Below are positions 50,101 to 63,000 of a stretch of 64,000 nt of DNA, in pieces; the stretch's first letter is position 1, and each line of letters starts with the position of its first letter. A model generated the notes under the pieces. That model saw only the letters and a list, made by a program, of their open reading frames with translations. It did no database searches and had not been told where the DNA came from. Position numbers and translations under genes: made by a program. The DNA lies in NCBI RefSeq assembly GCF_051622035.1, contig NC_135358.1, forward strand, positions 8,721,001-8,785,000, read 5' to 3'. This DNA is from Arctopsyche grandis (lineage: Eukaryota; Arthropoda; Insecta; Trichoptera; Hydropsychidae).

Positions 50101-50459
50101 ATACTTAAAACAATAAATGTAAAATAAAGATGCATGCGATCCATATTGCCACATATGTACGTATGAACATAAAATTTGATAGCTTTAAATCTTTAATATT
50201 GTTTAAACTCGTAACACTAATGGTCTATCTATTATTTATATTCATTCAAACTAATTTAAATTTACCGCCATTATAGCAGGTATAATTTTGACAGATTGCT
50301 GACCCAGTGGCCATAACGTGACAAAAAATGACCATTCTTTTTGTATGATAAGAGAGAATAGTAATAAATAGCCACTTGGATTTTAAAGTTAAAAAATGAC
50401 AACTAATGAAAACCTAGTACGAAAGGGCAAAAACACACAGCAAGGAACGTGGCACATGG
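47115..50459. other. intergenic DNA, no gene
   Basis: AT-rich. 48240-48450 is GC-richer, with a GCTGCAGCAGCTG palindrome at 48401-48413. No protein, RNA gene or complete element recognised. Confidence 0.4.
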
Positions 50460-50645
50460 TTTTTTTAGATAGTTTTAAACATGCGAAAAAAATTTGGAAT
50501 ACACATATTCATGGAACGCCCAGCACATACCGGTCCAAAATCACCCCCCCTTGGAGTGTTTTCGGTAAAATTGTATCTTTATATTTATCCTTGCTTGACA
50601 GTGATCGATAACGGTGTATCCCATATTTAAAGAAATTTAGGAGAC
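50460..50645. repeat. dispersed repeat shared with 25108-25250
   Basis: Shares TTTTTTTAGATAGTTTT, CTTGGAGTGTTTTC, GTGATCGATAA and CCCATATTTAAAGAAAT with the copy in flz intron 1. Confidence 0.65.
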
Positions 50646-50890
50646 CCCCCACACGACGTGACGTTCTTAAGAGCTTTCTTGCCTATTACTAATCCATATC
50701 AATATGATTTTACTTTTAACACCAAAATCCAACAAGGGAAAATACTAGTTGTTTGCTCAGTATACTTATTGACTACTTGGATTTTAAAATAATGAAAAAT
50801 AACTTAGATATTACTACGAACCTTTAGCGCCCTTAACGGTGTTTGTATTCGCTGTCAACGGACAATCTAATTTTTCATTGACATGACGAC

Positions 50891-51570
50891 TAGGGTTTCT
50901 GTATTCCCGGACTTTTTCAATTCCCGGGACACGGGATGGAGCCCGGCATCGTTCCCGGGATTCCCGGGATCCCGGGACACGTGTCAAAAAAACATATTTT
51001 TTCAATCTAATATATTTTTATATAGCATTCATCGTAGAACCAAATTGTTTCATCTTCATCCGAATCTAAAAGAGTTTTTTCCATTGTGGAATCGTCAATA
51101 CGAGAAGGATATACTCGCTTCATAATAGTTTCACCGTAGGATTATACATTCGCTTTAATTAAAGAATGTTTTGTTCAGTATAAAATTAGAATTATTAAAA
51201 ATTTGTGTTAAAAAACCAGTTTTAGGTTTCTTTGTTCTTCGATTTTAATTTTCAATTCTCAGAATAATTCATCGGTAAGGTCAAGTCCTTCAGTATTAAA
51301 ATTTTCTGAAAATATAATTACAAGAAACGATTTTGGCCAAACGCACAAAACCATTATGCTCATAAAATTTCCACGTTCGAGGAATATGCTTTACTTACTG
51401 CTAAACAACAAACCTTTGAGAATTTAATTTATTATTTCCCTTCATGCAGTCGTGAAAATTTTGTATATTTTCAAGATTTTTTAAAATCCGATTCCCGGGA
51501 CACGGGACAACAAAAATTCCGCGAATTCCCAGGAAAGTTTGTCCCGGGTTGACCCGGGTCAGAAACCCTA
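50891..51570. mobile_element. hAT-like MITE with CCCGGG arrays
   Basis: Terminal repeats TAGGGTTTCTG / CAGAAACCCTA. An exact 8-bp duplication ATGACGAC stands at 50883-50890 and 51571-51578. Both ends carry clusters of TTCCCGGGA and GGGATCCCGGGAC. The 400-bp centre is AT-rich and non-coding. Confidence 0.92.
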
Positions 51571-51578
51571 ATGACGAC

Positions 51579-54500
51579 AGAAAATGCATGGCAAGTTTCT
51601 CTGGGAAGCTCAATGTTCAAGACCTCAGCGCAAAGCTTATCCATTGATTTTTATTATAAACAATTCCTTTTTGTTATTCTTACCTTGTCGTGCCAGAGAT
51701 ATTTTCCATTTCAATGATGTCATTGCATTTGAGAATAAACGATGATTTCGAAAAGGAGCAAAATTGTGAAAACCTTAATCTTTATTCACCATCTCAAACT
51801 AATCTCATGGTGATTGAACCACAAGAGAAACTTAAATCTCTAGTAATTTGAAAAATATGATGCAGCGTTGTCTTAAATATATACATATTTTCATGTACAC
51901 TATACAGCGATAGTGAAAATCGATAAATATTAGAGATGTTCGTTCGATTGAGCATATAAAATTTACAAGTGGGTCGAAAATAGACGTGTATAGAAAGTGC
52001 CCAATTAAAAAATGTCTCACGTTTATATTCAGCTCATGTTTGACCTGACAGTTTGGGAAATCAAAGTTTGATCATACAGTCGATCACACATCGGTGACTT
52101 TCACACACAATTATGTAGATTTTTTCGCAGTCAAATGCTATGATTTCTCGATCATACGTACGCACATTCAACGTATGTTCATATACAAATAAAAAACGTA
52201 TTAGAAAATGGATTTGGCAAAAAAGAAAGCCTGAGGATGAAAATAAAATATAAATTAGTTTTTTTTTTTTAATATAATATGTAAGCAAAATTTTCACATT
52301 TGGCTAATGAGAACAGATTTTTTTATTTTCACATGAGAAAACTTTATTATAAAGAATATAATATATTAAATGGCAAAGCTAATTAATATAATTACAAATG
52401 TATGATATATTAAATAAACTGCAAAATACTCACAGTACCACAACAGTACATTTACCAATAAATTTTCTAATATTTAAAAATGAAACACTTATCAGATCAC
52501 ATCACCTGTCAACAAACAAAAATTACTGATTTTAGATCGAATACATTAAAAGCAATTAAAAATAAATATAAATTTGGAGGTAGTTTACGAATTGAACAAA
52601 ACGATCACAACAGTTAAAACGGATATTGTAATAGTCCCATCATTAGTACATATATAGTTGTCTTTCACATGTGAAAAGTAAGTAAGTGTAAGTTAATCAG
52701 TATAATGACGACGAATTTAACAGTTTTGAATTTGGCACAACTGAACAATACATATATGCAAACATTGTGATCTACAGTAAGCTTTTACAAATAAACCATT
52801 TTTTTTTATTTAAGAAAATTGTTGGAATTTATTCGTATGAAGTGTTTATTTAAATATTTTACATAATACAAAATAGTAATGTTTTGTACGAGAAAAGAAA
52901 AGAAAAACAATACAATTTTCCATTGCGGTGACACATTAGTATGTTGGCTAGTTGTTGTGCATTCCTTGCTTATAAATGTAATTGGGTAAGCTTCATAATA
53001 CGAATAAGCAAGTTATTTATTTCTTTATATAGGTGTTAGTACGAAAATGCTAAGAATAAATTAAAACAATTATTTTTCATTTCAAGTATTTGGAGATAAC
53101 TCATATAAAAATTGTTGAACCAAATTGAAAATCAAAATTTCATGAAGGCGAACACAACACATTTCAAATGAAACATGATAGCACATTTTATATTTAATTT
53201 CGAATAATTATATTTACAACCCTCGTAACGACATTCAGCCATCAGTTAAAAAAAAATCTGGAACATACCAGCGTGGAAAACGTTGATCAATCACGACAAT
53301 AACATTTCCACAATAGCAGAAATAAGTTTTCCAACAAGAAAAATAAAAGTTTGACTAAAGATCGATTAATGAAACTAATTAAATATAAAAACCATCACGT
53401 AGTTAAATTTACATTATTGTTAATTCAATGTGTGAATTTATTTTCACTTATAAAATCATACCCCCCCATGAGAGATTTACACGAAACATAAACAATACAT
53501 TCATATAAATAACAGTAAAAAGAATTATCATATGTTACAACCGTAATATTTATAAATACATTCATATATGTCGGCATTTAAAATCAGCAAACCAAAAACT
53601 ATAATAAAGAATGAGGCACATCCATATGCAACGTTTCATGCCAAGTACATAAATGCTTAAGAAATATAGCAAATTAATTGTTTACCATATCAACAGATCA
53701 TATGAGTAATATACGTATGTACAACCTTTATGGGAAAAACATCTCTCAATAAATGGGACTTGTAGCCCCTCCCTCCTTACATAAAAGTGGATGTATTACA
53801 CTATGACTATGAATTCACTGGATACTTAGGTGTTGACTCACTTCCCACTAAATTTTGTAGAATTATTTAATACGACTTAAAAGGCAATTTCAAGGACCTC
53901 ACTGCTTCTTTTGTCGAAAGTTGCAGACCATTTAGGGCACACCAAAGAACTTAGATATACCGAGTATTTTTGTCAGCTTTCTTTTCAACACCAAGGCTGA
54001 CATCACTAGCACCCCAATACTGTTTTCAGATTCACCAACAAATCACCCCACTTCTACTTATACTGACCGAATTCATTCAACATTATACACAGAGACACCT
54101 GAGAAGGATAAGGACTGAATGTATCAAAATTGTCCTTCACCATTGCATAAGATGAAAATTTCAAAATTCTTTTATATGTATTTAATTCGGATAAGGATAA
54201 AATTGTTATTGAGCACAAAAAACACTAAACAATTAATATAAAGTGACCTTTTCTTGATAATACTTCGTAAAGTTCCACTATAAATACAATTTCCAACAGA
54301 CGACACACCAAATATGGAATGAATATACATATATATATATCTTTAATTTGATACATGATTTTACAAACCTGATACGTAATGAATTGATTCAAATAGATTT
54401 GAATAGATTGTTTTTCCATAACGTAATTAAAACATCTTCATTAAGAACTAAGCAAATATTAATCAGAAAGTATCCCATATGCTTAAAAAAAAGACAATAA

Positions 54501-55553
54501 AGCTAGTTTTAATACATATATTGATGAGTATTTATTTTATATTTGAAAAACGGTCATATTTGAGTTTTAAAATAAAATTTAAATGCATTAGTATGTGATA
54601 CTTGGAATATTAATATTTTTTGTTACAATAACAAATGACAGTAACATATAGTAGCTTACATCCACAACAAAAACAGGAAATTATAGTAATTATATATTTA
54701 TGTGTAAAAAGTAATAATTCTTGATAAAAATTTCAACCAACAAAATTGAGAGAATCTTAATTCAAATTTATGCAGTCATGTAACTTCATAAAATAGGTAA
54801 AATTGTACAAAACAACCAAACTGATACGACAAACCTATGTAACTAAAAATATATTTTAAAAACATGATTTTATATAACTCAACAATTATAAATTATGGTA
54901 GAAATAGGTTTTTGCAATCGTAACAAATGACTAAAAATACAACATCCAAAGTGGAATTTTATAAATTCGCCACGAAATAAACATTTAAAATTTAGTCAAT
55001 GTTACAATAAATATGAAATGATATAATTATTTACATAGCCTATAGATTAAATGCATCAGTATGTTCTTAAAAAACAAAACAAAAAAATATTCGAATACTT
55101 TCATTATACTTTCACGGTCAACAACTGTCTGTGCTATGTAAAAATTAGGCGATGATAGCGTGCTATAAACAAAAAGACATATAACATTACTGAAAGCATT
55201 TCAATTACTCTAATATGATCTAGAATTTATGTGACTGTCAATAAGTATCGTTTTACAGAAAATGTTACCATTTTGAATATCCAATCAGCAAAACCCACAC
55301 AACTGACCGACAGTAACAAAATGTGCAATTAGTTTTTTTAATGGATACATTTTACATATGGAGTAAAGATAAAGCTGAATATTAAATAATTAGTAAGAAT
55401 TCAAATTGTTAAAATATGTCGTGTCAGTTAAAAAATATATAAAAAATAAATAGCACTAAACTGTCAGATTTCAAAACATTCCATCCAGTATCATATGTAG
55501 TACAATAATTTAGTTGTAAAATCGTTTCAACCCTAAAATGAGACTAATCGTTC

Positions 55554-55588
<35 letters not shown>

Positions 55589-55902
55589 TAAAATGCATCA
55601 TATAACACCAACATGATTGTAGAAGTATATGCTAGCGCATTGTACATAAAAACGTAGCTTCATTGAAACTGTTAAACATGTGTGCCAGGTTTCAAAATGA
55701 AATTATTATCATTAATAATAAAGACACCACAAAAATGATCACTTTGAATTTAATATCAACGATTTCCAGAAATCACTCAACAATACAATAAATCACATTT
55801 AGAAGATATATCCAAACATCAACAGTCTAGCAGAATTGGACCACGGCAGAAATGCAGTAATTTTTAAGCGTGAAATTAAAACCAATCTATATCTATACAC
55901 GG
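51579..55902. other. AT-rich intergenic DNA downstream of CLASP
   Basis: No ORF, SINE, Helitron or hAT end recognised across about 4.3 kb, in contrast with the dense repeats to the left. It may include an extended CLASP 3' UTR. Confidence 0.4.
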
Positions 55903-55908
55903 TTTATT
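55903..55908 (-). terminator. putative CLASP polyadenylation signal (AATAAA)
   Basis: First AATAAA on the minus strand, about 95 nt after the CLASP stop. Many further AATAAA matches occur in the AT-rich DNA to the left, so a longer 3' UTR is equally possible. Confidence 0.35.
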
Positions 55909-56003
55909 TAAATAATGACTTTTTAATCAGTTGCCCATGGTCTCAATATCACTTGTCAGCATCTTCGGTCACAGCCTTCCCTAGCGGTGACCATAGATGC
56001 GGG

Positions 56004-57056
56004 CTAAACTTTTGTTTCTCCTTGCTTTGGAACCTTCTGCGGAGTTATCGGTTCACCTCTTTGCTTTCTCAAGTAAACCTAAAGCAAATAAAAACAATTA
56101 CATAAGCATATTCACAACACGAAGAAAATATTAAAATCGAAAATTAATTTACCTGCAACAGACGTATTTTAGACGGTGTTAGAAATTGCATGTACGGCTG
56201 CATTCTTGAGTCACCGGCAGCGAGAGTTAATTGCACCATGCAGAAGACAGCTGCTTTCCTTACAGAACTGTTGTCATGATCGGCCAACTGTGCATCAAAA
56301 AAAAATTATACATATGTACATATATAAAATGATATGCCAAAATGCATAGCAGCGAAAAATATAATCACGTACCGTAGAAACCCCAATCATTAGCGATGAA
56401 AGATGCTCATCAGTTATGCCATCTGGCTGAGCTCTCGCAAGCTCGGTAACAAATTTAAGAGCACACAAATTGTAAGGATATTCACGAGTACTGATAATGG
56501 GTTTCAACAAATTGACAGATTTGTCGAGTGGAAGAGCTCTGGCTAGAGGGGGCATTCCGGATTCTATCAGACGATTAACCTGCAATTAATTAATTAGCTT
56601 TAAGAAAACGAATCCAAAACTCAAATATGTACAGAAAAATTCTAAAACAATTCCTAACCTCTTTACTCATTTTACAATACTTGTCGATAAGCCTAAGTAG
56701 TATCAAATCGAGGAAATCCAGCCACACTGCTTCCATTTCTTGCCTTCTGCACAGCTGAACGAGAACTCTAACCGAAGCTAACAAACCACCTTCATCAGGA
56801 CAATCGAGTTGCACCAACATAGCACGCATTATATTTCTGGAAAATACAATAATATTATTGAAACAAATCATGTCAAGAATAAACAAAAAGCAAATTTACA
56901 ACATTTCACAATACCTGAAATTTTCTTGAGGTTTTCTGCAATCGCCATATTTCAGAACTTCATACATAGCCGTAAGTATTGATATCCTATAGGCCTCATC
57001 GTCTGTGTTACTCAGAGCAAAAAATTTATCTAAGACTTGCTGTTCTGTCAATCCGT
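56004..57056 (-). CDS. CLASP: CLASP C-terminal (CLIP-interacting) domain exons and stop
   Basis: Exons 57056-56915, 56836-56659, 56579-56373, 56287-56153 and 56078-56004. Helical repeats: EAYRISILTAMYEVLKYGDC, LVQLDCPDEGGLLASVRVL, EVNRLIESGMPPLARALPLD, YPYNLCALKFVTELA, SVRKAAVFCMVQL, then the conserved SKIRLLQVY and a basic tail ending in TAG. In animal CLASPs this region binds CLIP-170, CENP-E and cortical partners. Confidence 0.94.
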
Positions 57057-60000
57057 CTAAAATACAAAATTAAATGACAAATATCACGCATTAGCAATTA
57101 AAAATATATGCCAAATTTAAACAAAAAAAATATATATATACCTTTAGTAATTATGAAACCATCTTTGTCAAATTTGTGCGTTTTTTCTCTTTCCCGAGAA
57201 CCTCTTTCCCTTTCCTCGCTAGAACCATCCCTGTAATAATAAGAAAAATAAAATAAACGAAACATACGACACAAAAAGTCCAACTTTGAATTAAAGAAAA
57301 CTACCTTTGATAATATAGATTCCCAGAATTTTGGGGAGTAGGTGATGAATTTTTAGTACTACCAGCTTCAGAACTATCAGCCGATAAAGGTTTATTATCA
57401 CACATATCCAGACTAAACAAGGAAAACCAGGCAATGCATTATATCTAAAATTAGTTAGTAAAAAAAAAAGCGGGAAGAGAAAGTTAACAAAAAAAAAAAG
57501 GATACCTGTGATGGCCGTTGATGCCATTGACCGGTCGTTGAGAAACAGCCACGTCAGACATTTGGCTAATCCCTGAATCTTTAGACGCCGTATCACCAGT
57601 TACATCTGCTAGTCCTATAAAATATAAGTATTGCGAAATACAAAAAAGATGTATAAGGAATTGATAAATATCCAAATTAAAACAAAATTACCACGTGACT
57701 GTAAATGAGTATAGTTTTGGATTTCTGCCGTAGTTTTGCGTAAGTTTCTATATACTTCTTCTGCACAAGCGGTAGGAGAATTGCTTAGACCTCGGCCAGG
57801 ACTATCACCTCTACCTAAAATTTGCATAATAACAAAAAAAAGTTATAATAAATATATAAAAACAATTGATATAAATTCGAAATTTGAATTTGAATTACTT
57901 GAATTCATCTGAGATTGGACAATGTCTGAAGCAACTTGTTGATATTCAGGGGAGAGTTCCGACAGCAACATAGTCATCTGAAATACACCCAACAACGATT
58001 GTTAATAATGTACGTACATATAAACAATAGACATCATTTCACTTTGAAAACATTACAAATATACCATAGGAGCGTCGCAATCAAAGAGTGCAGCTAGTGC
58101 TCTCTTAGCAGAATATCTTATGTCAGGGCTACGAGAATCTTGAGTCATGAGTACCAGTTTCTGAATGGCGCGTGGGCCTAATGGACCGGGTATTGTAGAA
58201 CCACTAGGAGCGAGAGAGCGGCCAATAGTAGATAGATTTGTTAAGAAATTCAACATTGCTATTTTTGTTTTGGTGTTCGGTTTTTGTATGTTGTCAGCTA
58301 AAAGCCTGAAATAAAATCAAATTATCAAGCTGAAATCGAAAACATAATAATAAATCATCATCAATCTTTATACCTAAAAATACATTGCAGTTGAAGCTCA
58401 TATGGAAATGAAGATTGGACTTGTTCTAAAGTTCTGTGTACTTTTGTCTGTACTGAACCCAAAAGATCTCCGCCTAGTTTGTTTAATAATCTAAAAAAAA
58501 AAAACAATAAGTACTGTTGTCAACTATTTTACAACTAAATATGTAAATATTTACATAACTAACTAAAGCCATTGTATGATAGTTGAAATAAAATTAAAAA
58601 ATATTATTACCTAGTAATTAGCAGATAAAGCCAATCATGCAAATGATCAGCATGAGTGTTAATTAATTCTCCAACTACATCAAGAAACAATCCAAAAACT
58701 TTAGTGTGAGTGTCTACAAACATCCTGGTGAAAACATCGGTAATCTGGCTTAGTTCAGATTGTGTCAATTTATTTGAATTTAAAAAGTCGTTCTAAAAAG
58801 ATAAAATCCATTATTAAACAATAAATATAACGCTAAAAAATTATATCCATTTTTTAATAAAATATAATTACTAAATATAGCAGTCCATCTTTTCGATCTG
58901 TCCACTGCGTAGACGCACACAAATCTATAATTTCACGAGCTGATGGCGGTGGATCTAAAGAAGAATCATGTCGGCCCAAACGACTTTGACTACCACTCCA
59001 CGACATTGACTAAAAAAAAAAAAAATAGCATGATGTATAGAAAAATAAATTGAAAGAATAACGAAATCTGAATTAATATCAAATTTACATCATTATGTCT
59101 TCTGTAAGATTCAAAACTACGCTCGGAGCACACACTCGAAGCCTCAGAATCATTATCCATATCTCTACCGAGCCTTAAGCGAGCCATGTCCGAAGTGAGA
59201 TCTCCCCCATTAGGATCATCTGGACTCTAAAAAACATATTAACAAAATCAATTAACATGCAACAGTGCTTTACGAATCACACAAAAAAACTTGTAAGCTT
59301 ACTAGAGCGTTTTCAGCGTCTCGAGACTGTTGTAATAATCTTTGCGAAGAATATGGAATACTACGAGGCGGCGGTGGTGGACGTTCCGCAGAAAGCCTTC
59401 GTCCCATTGAAACGCTTGATCCAACTCCTTTACCAATATTCGTTTTGATATTATATCTATAAAACGGACGTATGAATTAGGGCATTAGATAATTACTTTA
59501 ATTTATTGGATATAGTGCATCATATAAGATTTATCAATACCGAACGGGAGATGTTTCCCTAGATCCAGCCAAGGAGCGAGGAATTCCTGAAGAGCGGCGA
59601 GAAGTGCGACTAATAGACGAGGAGCCTGTCATTACATTTGTCGCAATGGGCGCCCTAGATATCGGAGAACTCGATCGAGATGATGCTTCACATACAAATA
59701 AATTATGTTTCAATTAATTTGATACAAAAATTTGTGTAAATAAAGAAATATATATATATAAAAAAATAAGACACTTACGTTGCGACTGAGATACTCTTGA
59801 TCTTGATCGAACGTTATTTGTATTTGCTTCGGGACTACGAGGTGTTTGAGCACCAGAACCAAGAGTAGGAATTTTCTTTGCTCTCGCTGTTGAAATTAAA
59901 AATATACATTATTCAAACGCCACTAATCGTATTCTGATTTATCAAATTGTGTACAGCTGCCAATTTCGGCAAATTGCATCTAATTAACTTATGAGTTTAA

Positions 60001-63000
60001 AAAAGAAATAAATGAGCAGCAGTACATATGTCATGTACTGTATATATTGAATATTGATTTAATGCAAAAATAAACTAGATGTTTTAAGATAAAGTATAGA
60101 TAAAATATATAAGATAAAAAATATATAGATAAAAAAGATAAGATAAAATAAACTAGATAATCAAAATATTAATAAAAAGTATTATTTATATTCTATTTAT
60201 GTATGTATATAGCCTGATGACAATAAATGTGGGAATTGACTGGTGAAAGTCCAAGTCATCTATATATAATGTGAATCTACACAGTATTTGTTTTCAGACT
60301 ATAGTACATTCACTATAAATTTACCTTGTTGAGCAGCTTCACCCTCTTATGTTCGCAATACAAAAACACGAATAATATTTAAGCTACACTTTACAAATTA
60401 TATATATATATATAATACAACTAAATATGTAACATACTCGATTCATCGTGATCGGATTAACTGGGAAACAGATTATCCAGTACAATCCAAGATTTAAATA
60501 AGTTCAGAAAACCATCAAAATGAGTTATATACACAGATACAACCTCAATACACAGATATACAATCTACATACAGACATGTATGCAAATGATATTTATCAT
60601 GTTCATGTGTATAATCGATTTTCCAGGATCTATCCAGATAAATCGAATGTGCCGCCATTTAAAGATTATACATGTAAACTAAAATTTATCAACAAAATGC
60701 ATTAACTATGTATGTTTTGATTTAAAAATCATTTACAAATAATCTATAAAAAAAAAAAATTTTTTTTTTTTGATTCAACAAACTTCTGTGAATTCTTTAA
60801 CATTTGTAACTTAGCACTAATATAATGTTAGCACAAACACATTATTATTTTACATGCATTTTCTAGTAAATTTACGATTAAAATTAAAATCAGTATTATG
60901 ATAAAATATAAAACTATTATAATGAATGAAAAAAGTGATAATTACGAAGGCTTGCTGTGCCCAATGTAGGCTTGTGTCGGGTGATTTGTGAATAAGCTGC
61001 TCTTACTCTGGCTCTTTGAGCGGCTACTGTATCAATCGCAGACACGCTTCTACCACCCATAGCACTACCTAAGTTGCGATCTGACGTAACGATGCAAAAA
61101 ATGTTATTATTAATTACAAATAAAGCAATGGAAAATAAAATAAATAAAAAAATATGTATGTCTATGATTCAATTCAATACTGGTAAACGTTAGGAAATTA
61201 ATGGATATGAAGCAAAGTTGAGGGGGACACCTTTGCTGGGAAGAGGTATGTGGGTTCTTTCTTGTGACAATCTACGTCTTGGAGAGCCCTGAGCCCTACG
61301 TAAGGATCCAGTTCTGACCAAGCCGCTCGTCGATTCATAAGAAAGAAGATTTTCAGCTGAGGCTAAACAACGCCACAAATAATTATTTCAAGTCAAAAAT
61401 TAAACAAGTACAAGTTTTTATTACCCATCCATAAGGAAAGCAAAAACAAAAATACATATACATATATTAAATTTTGTAACCATATCATAAATAGGCTTAG
61501 CATAATCATCGACAAATTGATGATTTATATTGGAATTGTAGTCCAAATTACAATTTAAGGATGAAAACTCTATCACGAACCTAAATTTTATTGATCAAAG
61601 TAATCTAGTTTTTGAACTCTTAGTCGTGAATACTGACCAGTGATACTAGCTGATGGACTTCTGGTGTTGGCTGAAGGTCGTCTATCTGTAAAATTAAATT
61701 TCAACAATAATACTTCGTTAATTTTCATAACATATACAAATTTAAAAAATAAAAAAATACCATGAACAGCTCTTGGTACGGCTGAAACATGCTGAGTTAC
61801 AACTTGATGGAGAGAATCACTACTTCCATGCCTAGATGCTTCCCCACCTTTAGAATTTATATCCTTATCCACAGCTTGCTGAGCTTTGATATCCAAAGAG
61901 GCATATAATGAATCACCAGCAGCAGGAAAACTACGCTTAAATAACCAAAATGCTCTGGAAGACAATAGAAAAAAATAGAGTAATAATGTCGGTCAAAACA
62001 ATTTACCAGAAGCAAAATTATTTTACATCAACTGCTTTTACCTTCGACAATTAATACGTGCCGTATTGTCTGCATCAGAACAACCTTTTTTAATGCCCTC
62101 TTTAATCACGTTCAATTGTTTTTCTAACGCAGGTGTACTCCAAGTTTCCAAAAGTAAACAAAGGATCTCACTAAAGCAAAAATTGCATTATGAATATTGA
62201 ATAGTTTGTATTACCAATATTATGTATATGTACACTTCACAGGCACTCACCTCAACACTGAGTGAATTTCTTTGGCTTTCGATGTCGTCATATCTTGAAT
62301 GATATATGGAATAAGTCTGGGTGCATGTACATATCGTACAATATATTTAATAGCAATTACTCCAGATGAAGATATAATCTGAAATTAACACAATAATTGT
62401 ATTTCAGAAAAATAATTAATCGAAGAAAGACTTCAATAAGTGTAAAATAGTTCAGTCACCTTCGCCGAATTTTGTACTAGATTAATAAGCTCCGCTAATA
62501 TATACGCTGAAAATTGGTCTAATTTATTTTTCAGTGTTTTAGCCATATATGCTATTGTAATACACGCCTCTCTAACAACCTAAAAGTATAATATAAATAT
62601 TATAATTGCTAAATGTAGTCATTATTCTTAATGTATTATAATTTGGAATTAATAATACCTGACTTCTTAATTCTTTGATTACAACTAGAAAAGGGACTCC
62701 AAATTGTTTTAATTGAGCTGTAAATTCTGTTGGATATTGGGTATGAGCACAAGACACGAACAATGCTCTAATCTTTTTTAGCTGAAAATATAATTAGAAG
62801 AAAAAAAACATTGTGAAAATACATTTAAAACTAAAAGAATTCATTACAAAAAAAAAAAAAAAACTTTAATATTACCGCATCAATTCTCTTTTCCCAATCA
62901 GCATTACGGTCACCGATAACTGTGGTAGCTAATCTACAAATATCGTCCAAATCTCTAGGACTGTACAGGGCAACAGTAGGAACTGTAGAAAACTGTGCTT

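Noticed and set aside
59257..59462. Plus-strand ORFs across CLASP exon 59303-59456
   Set aside because: They are antisense shadows of the coding exon; the minus strand has the splice sites, phase and CLASP motifs.
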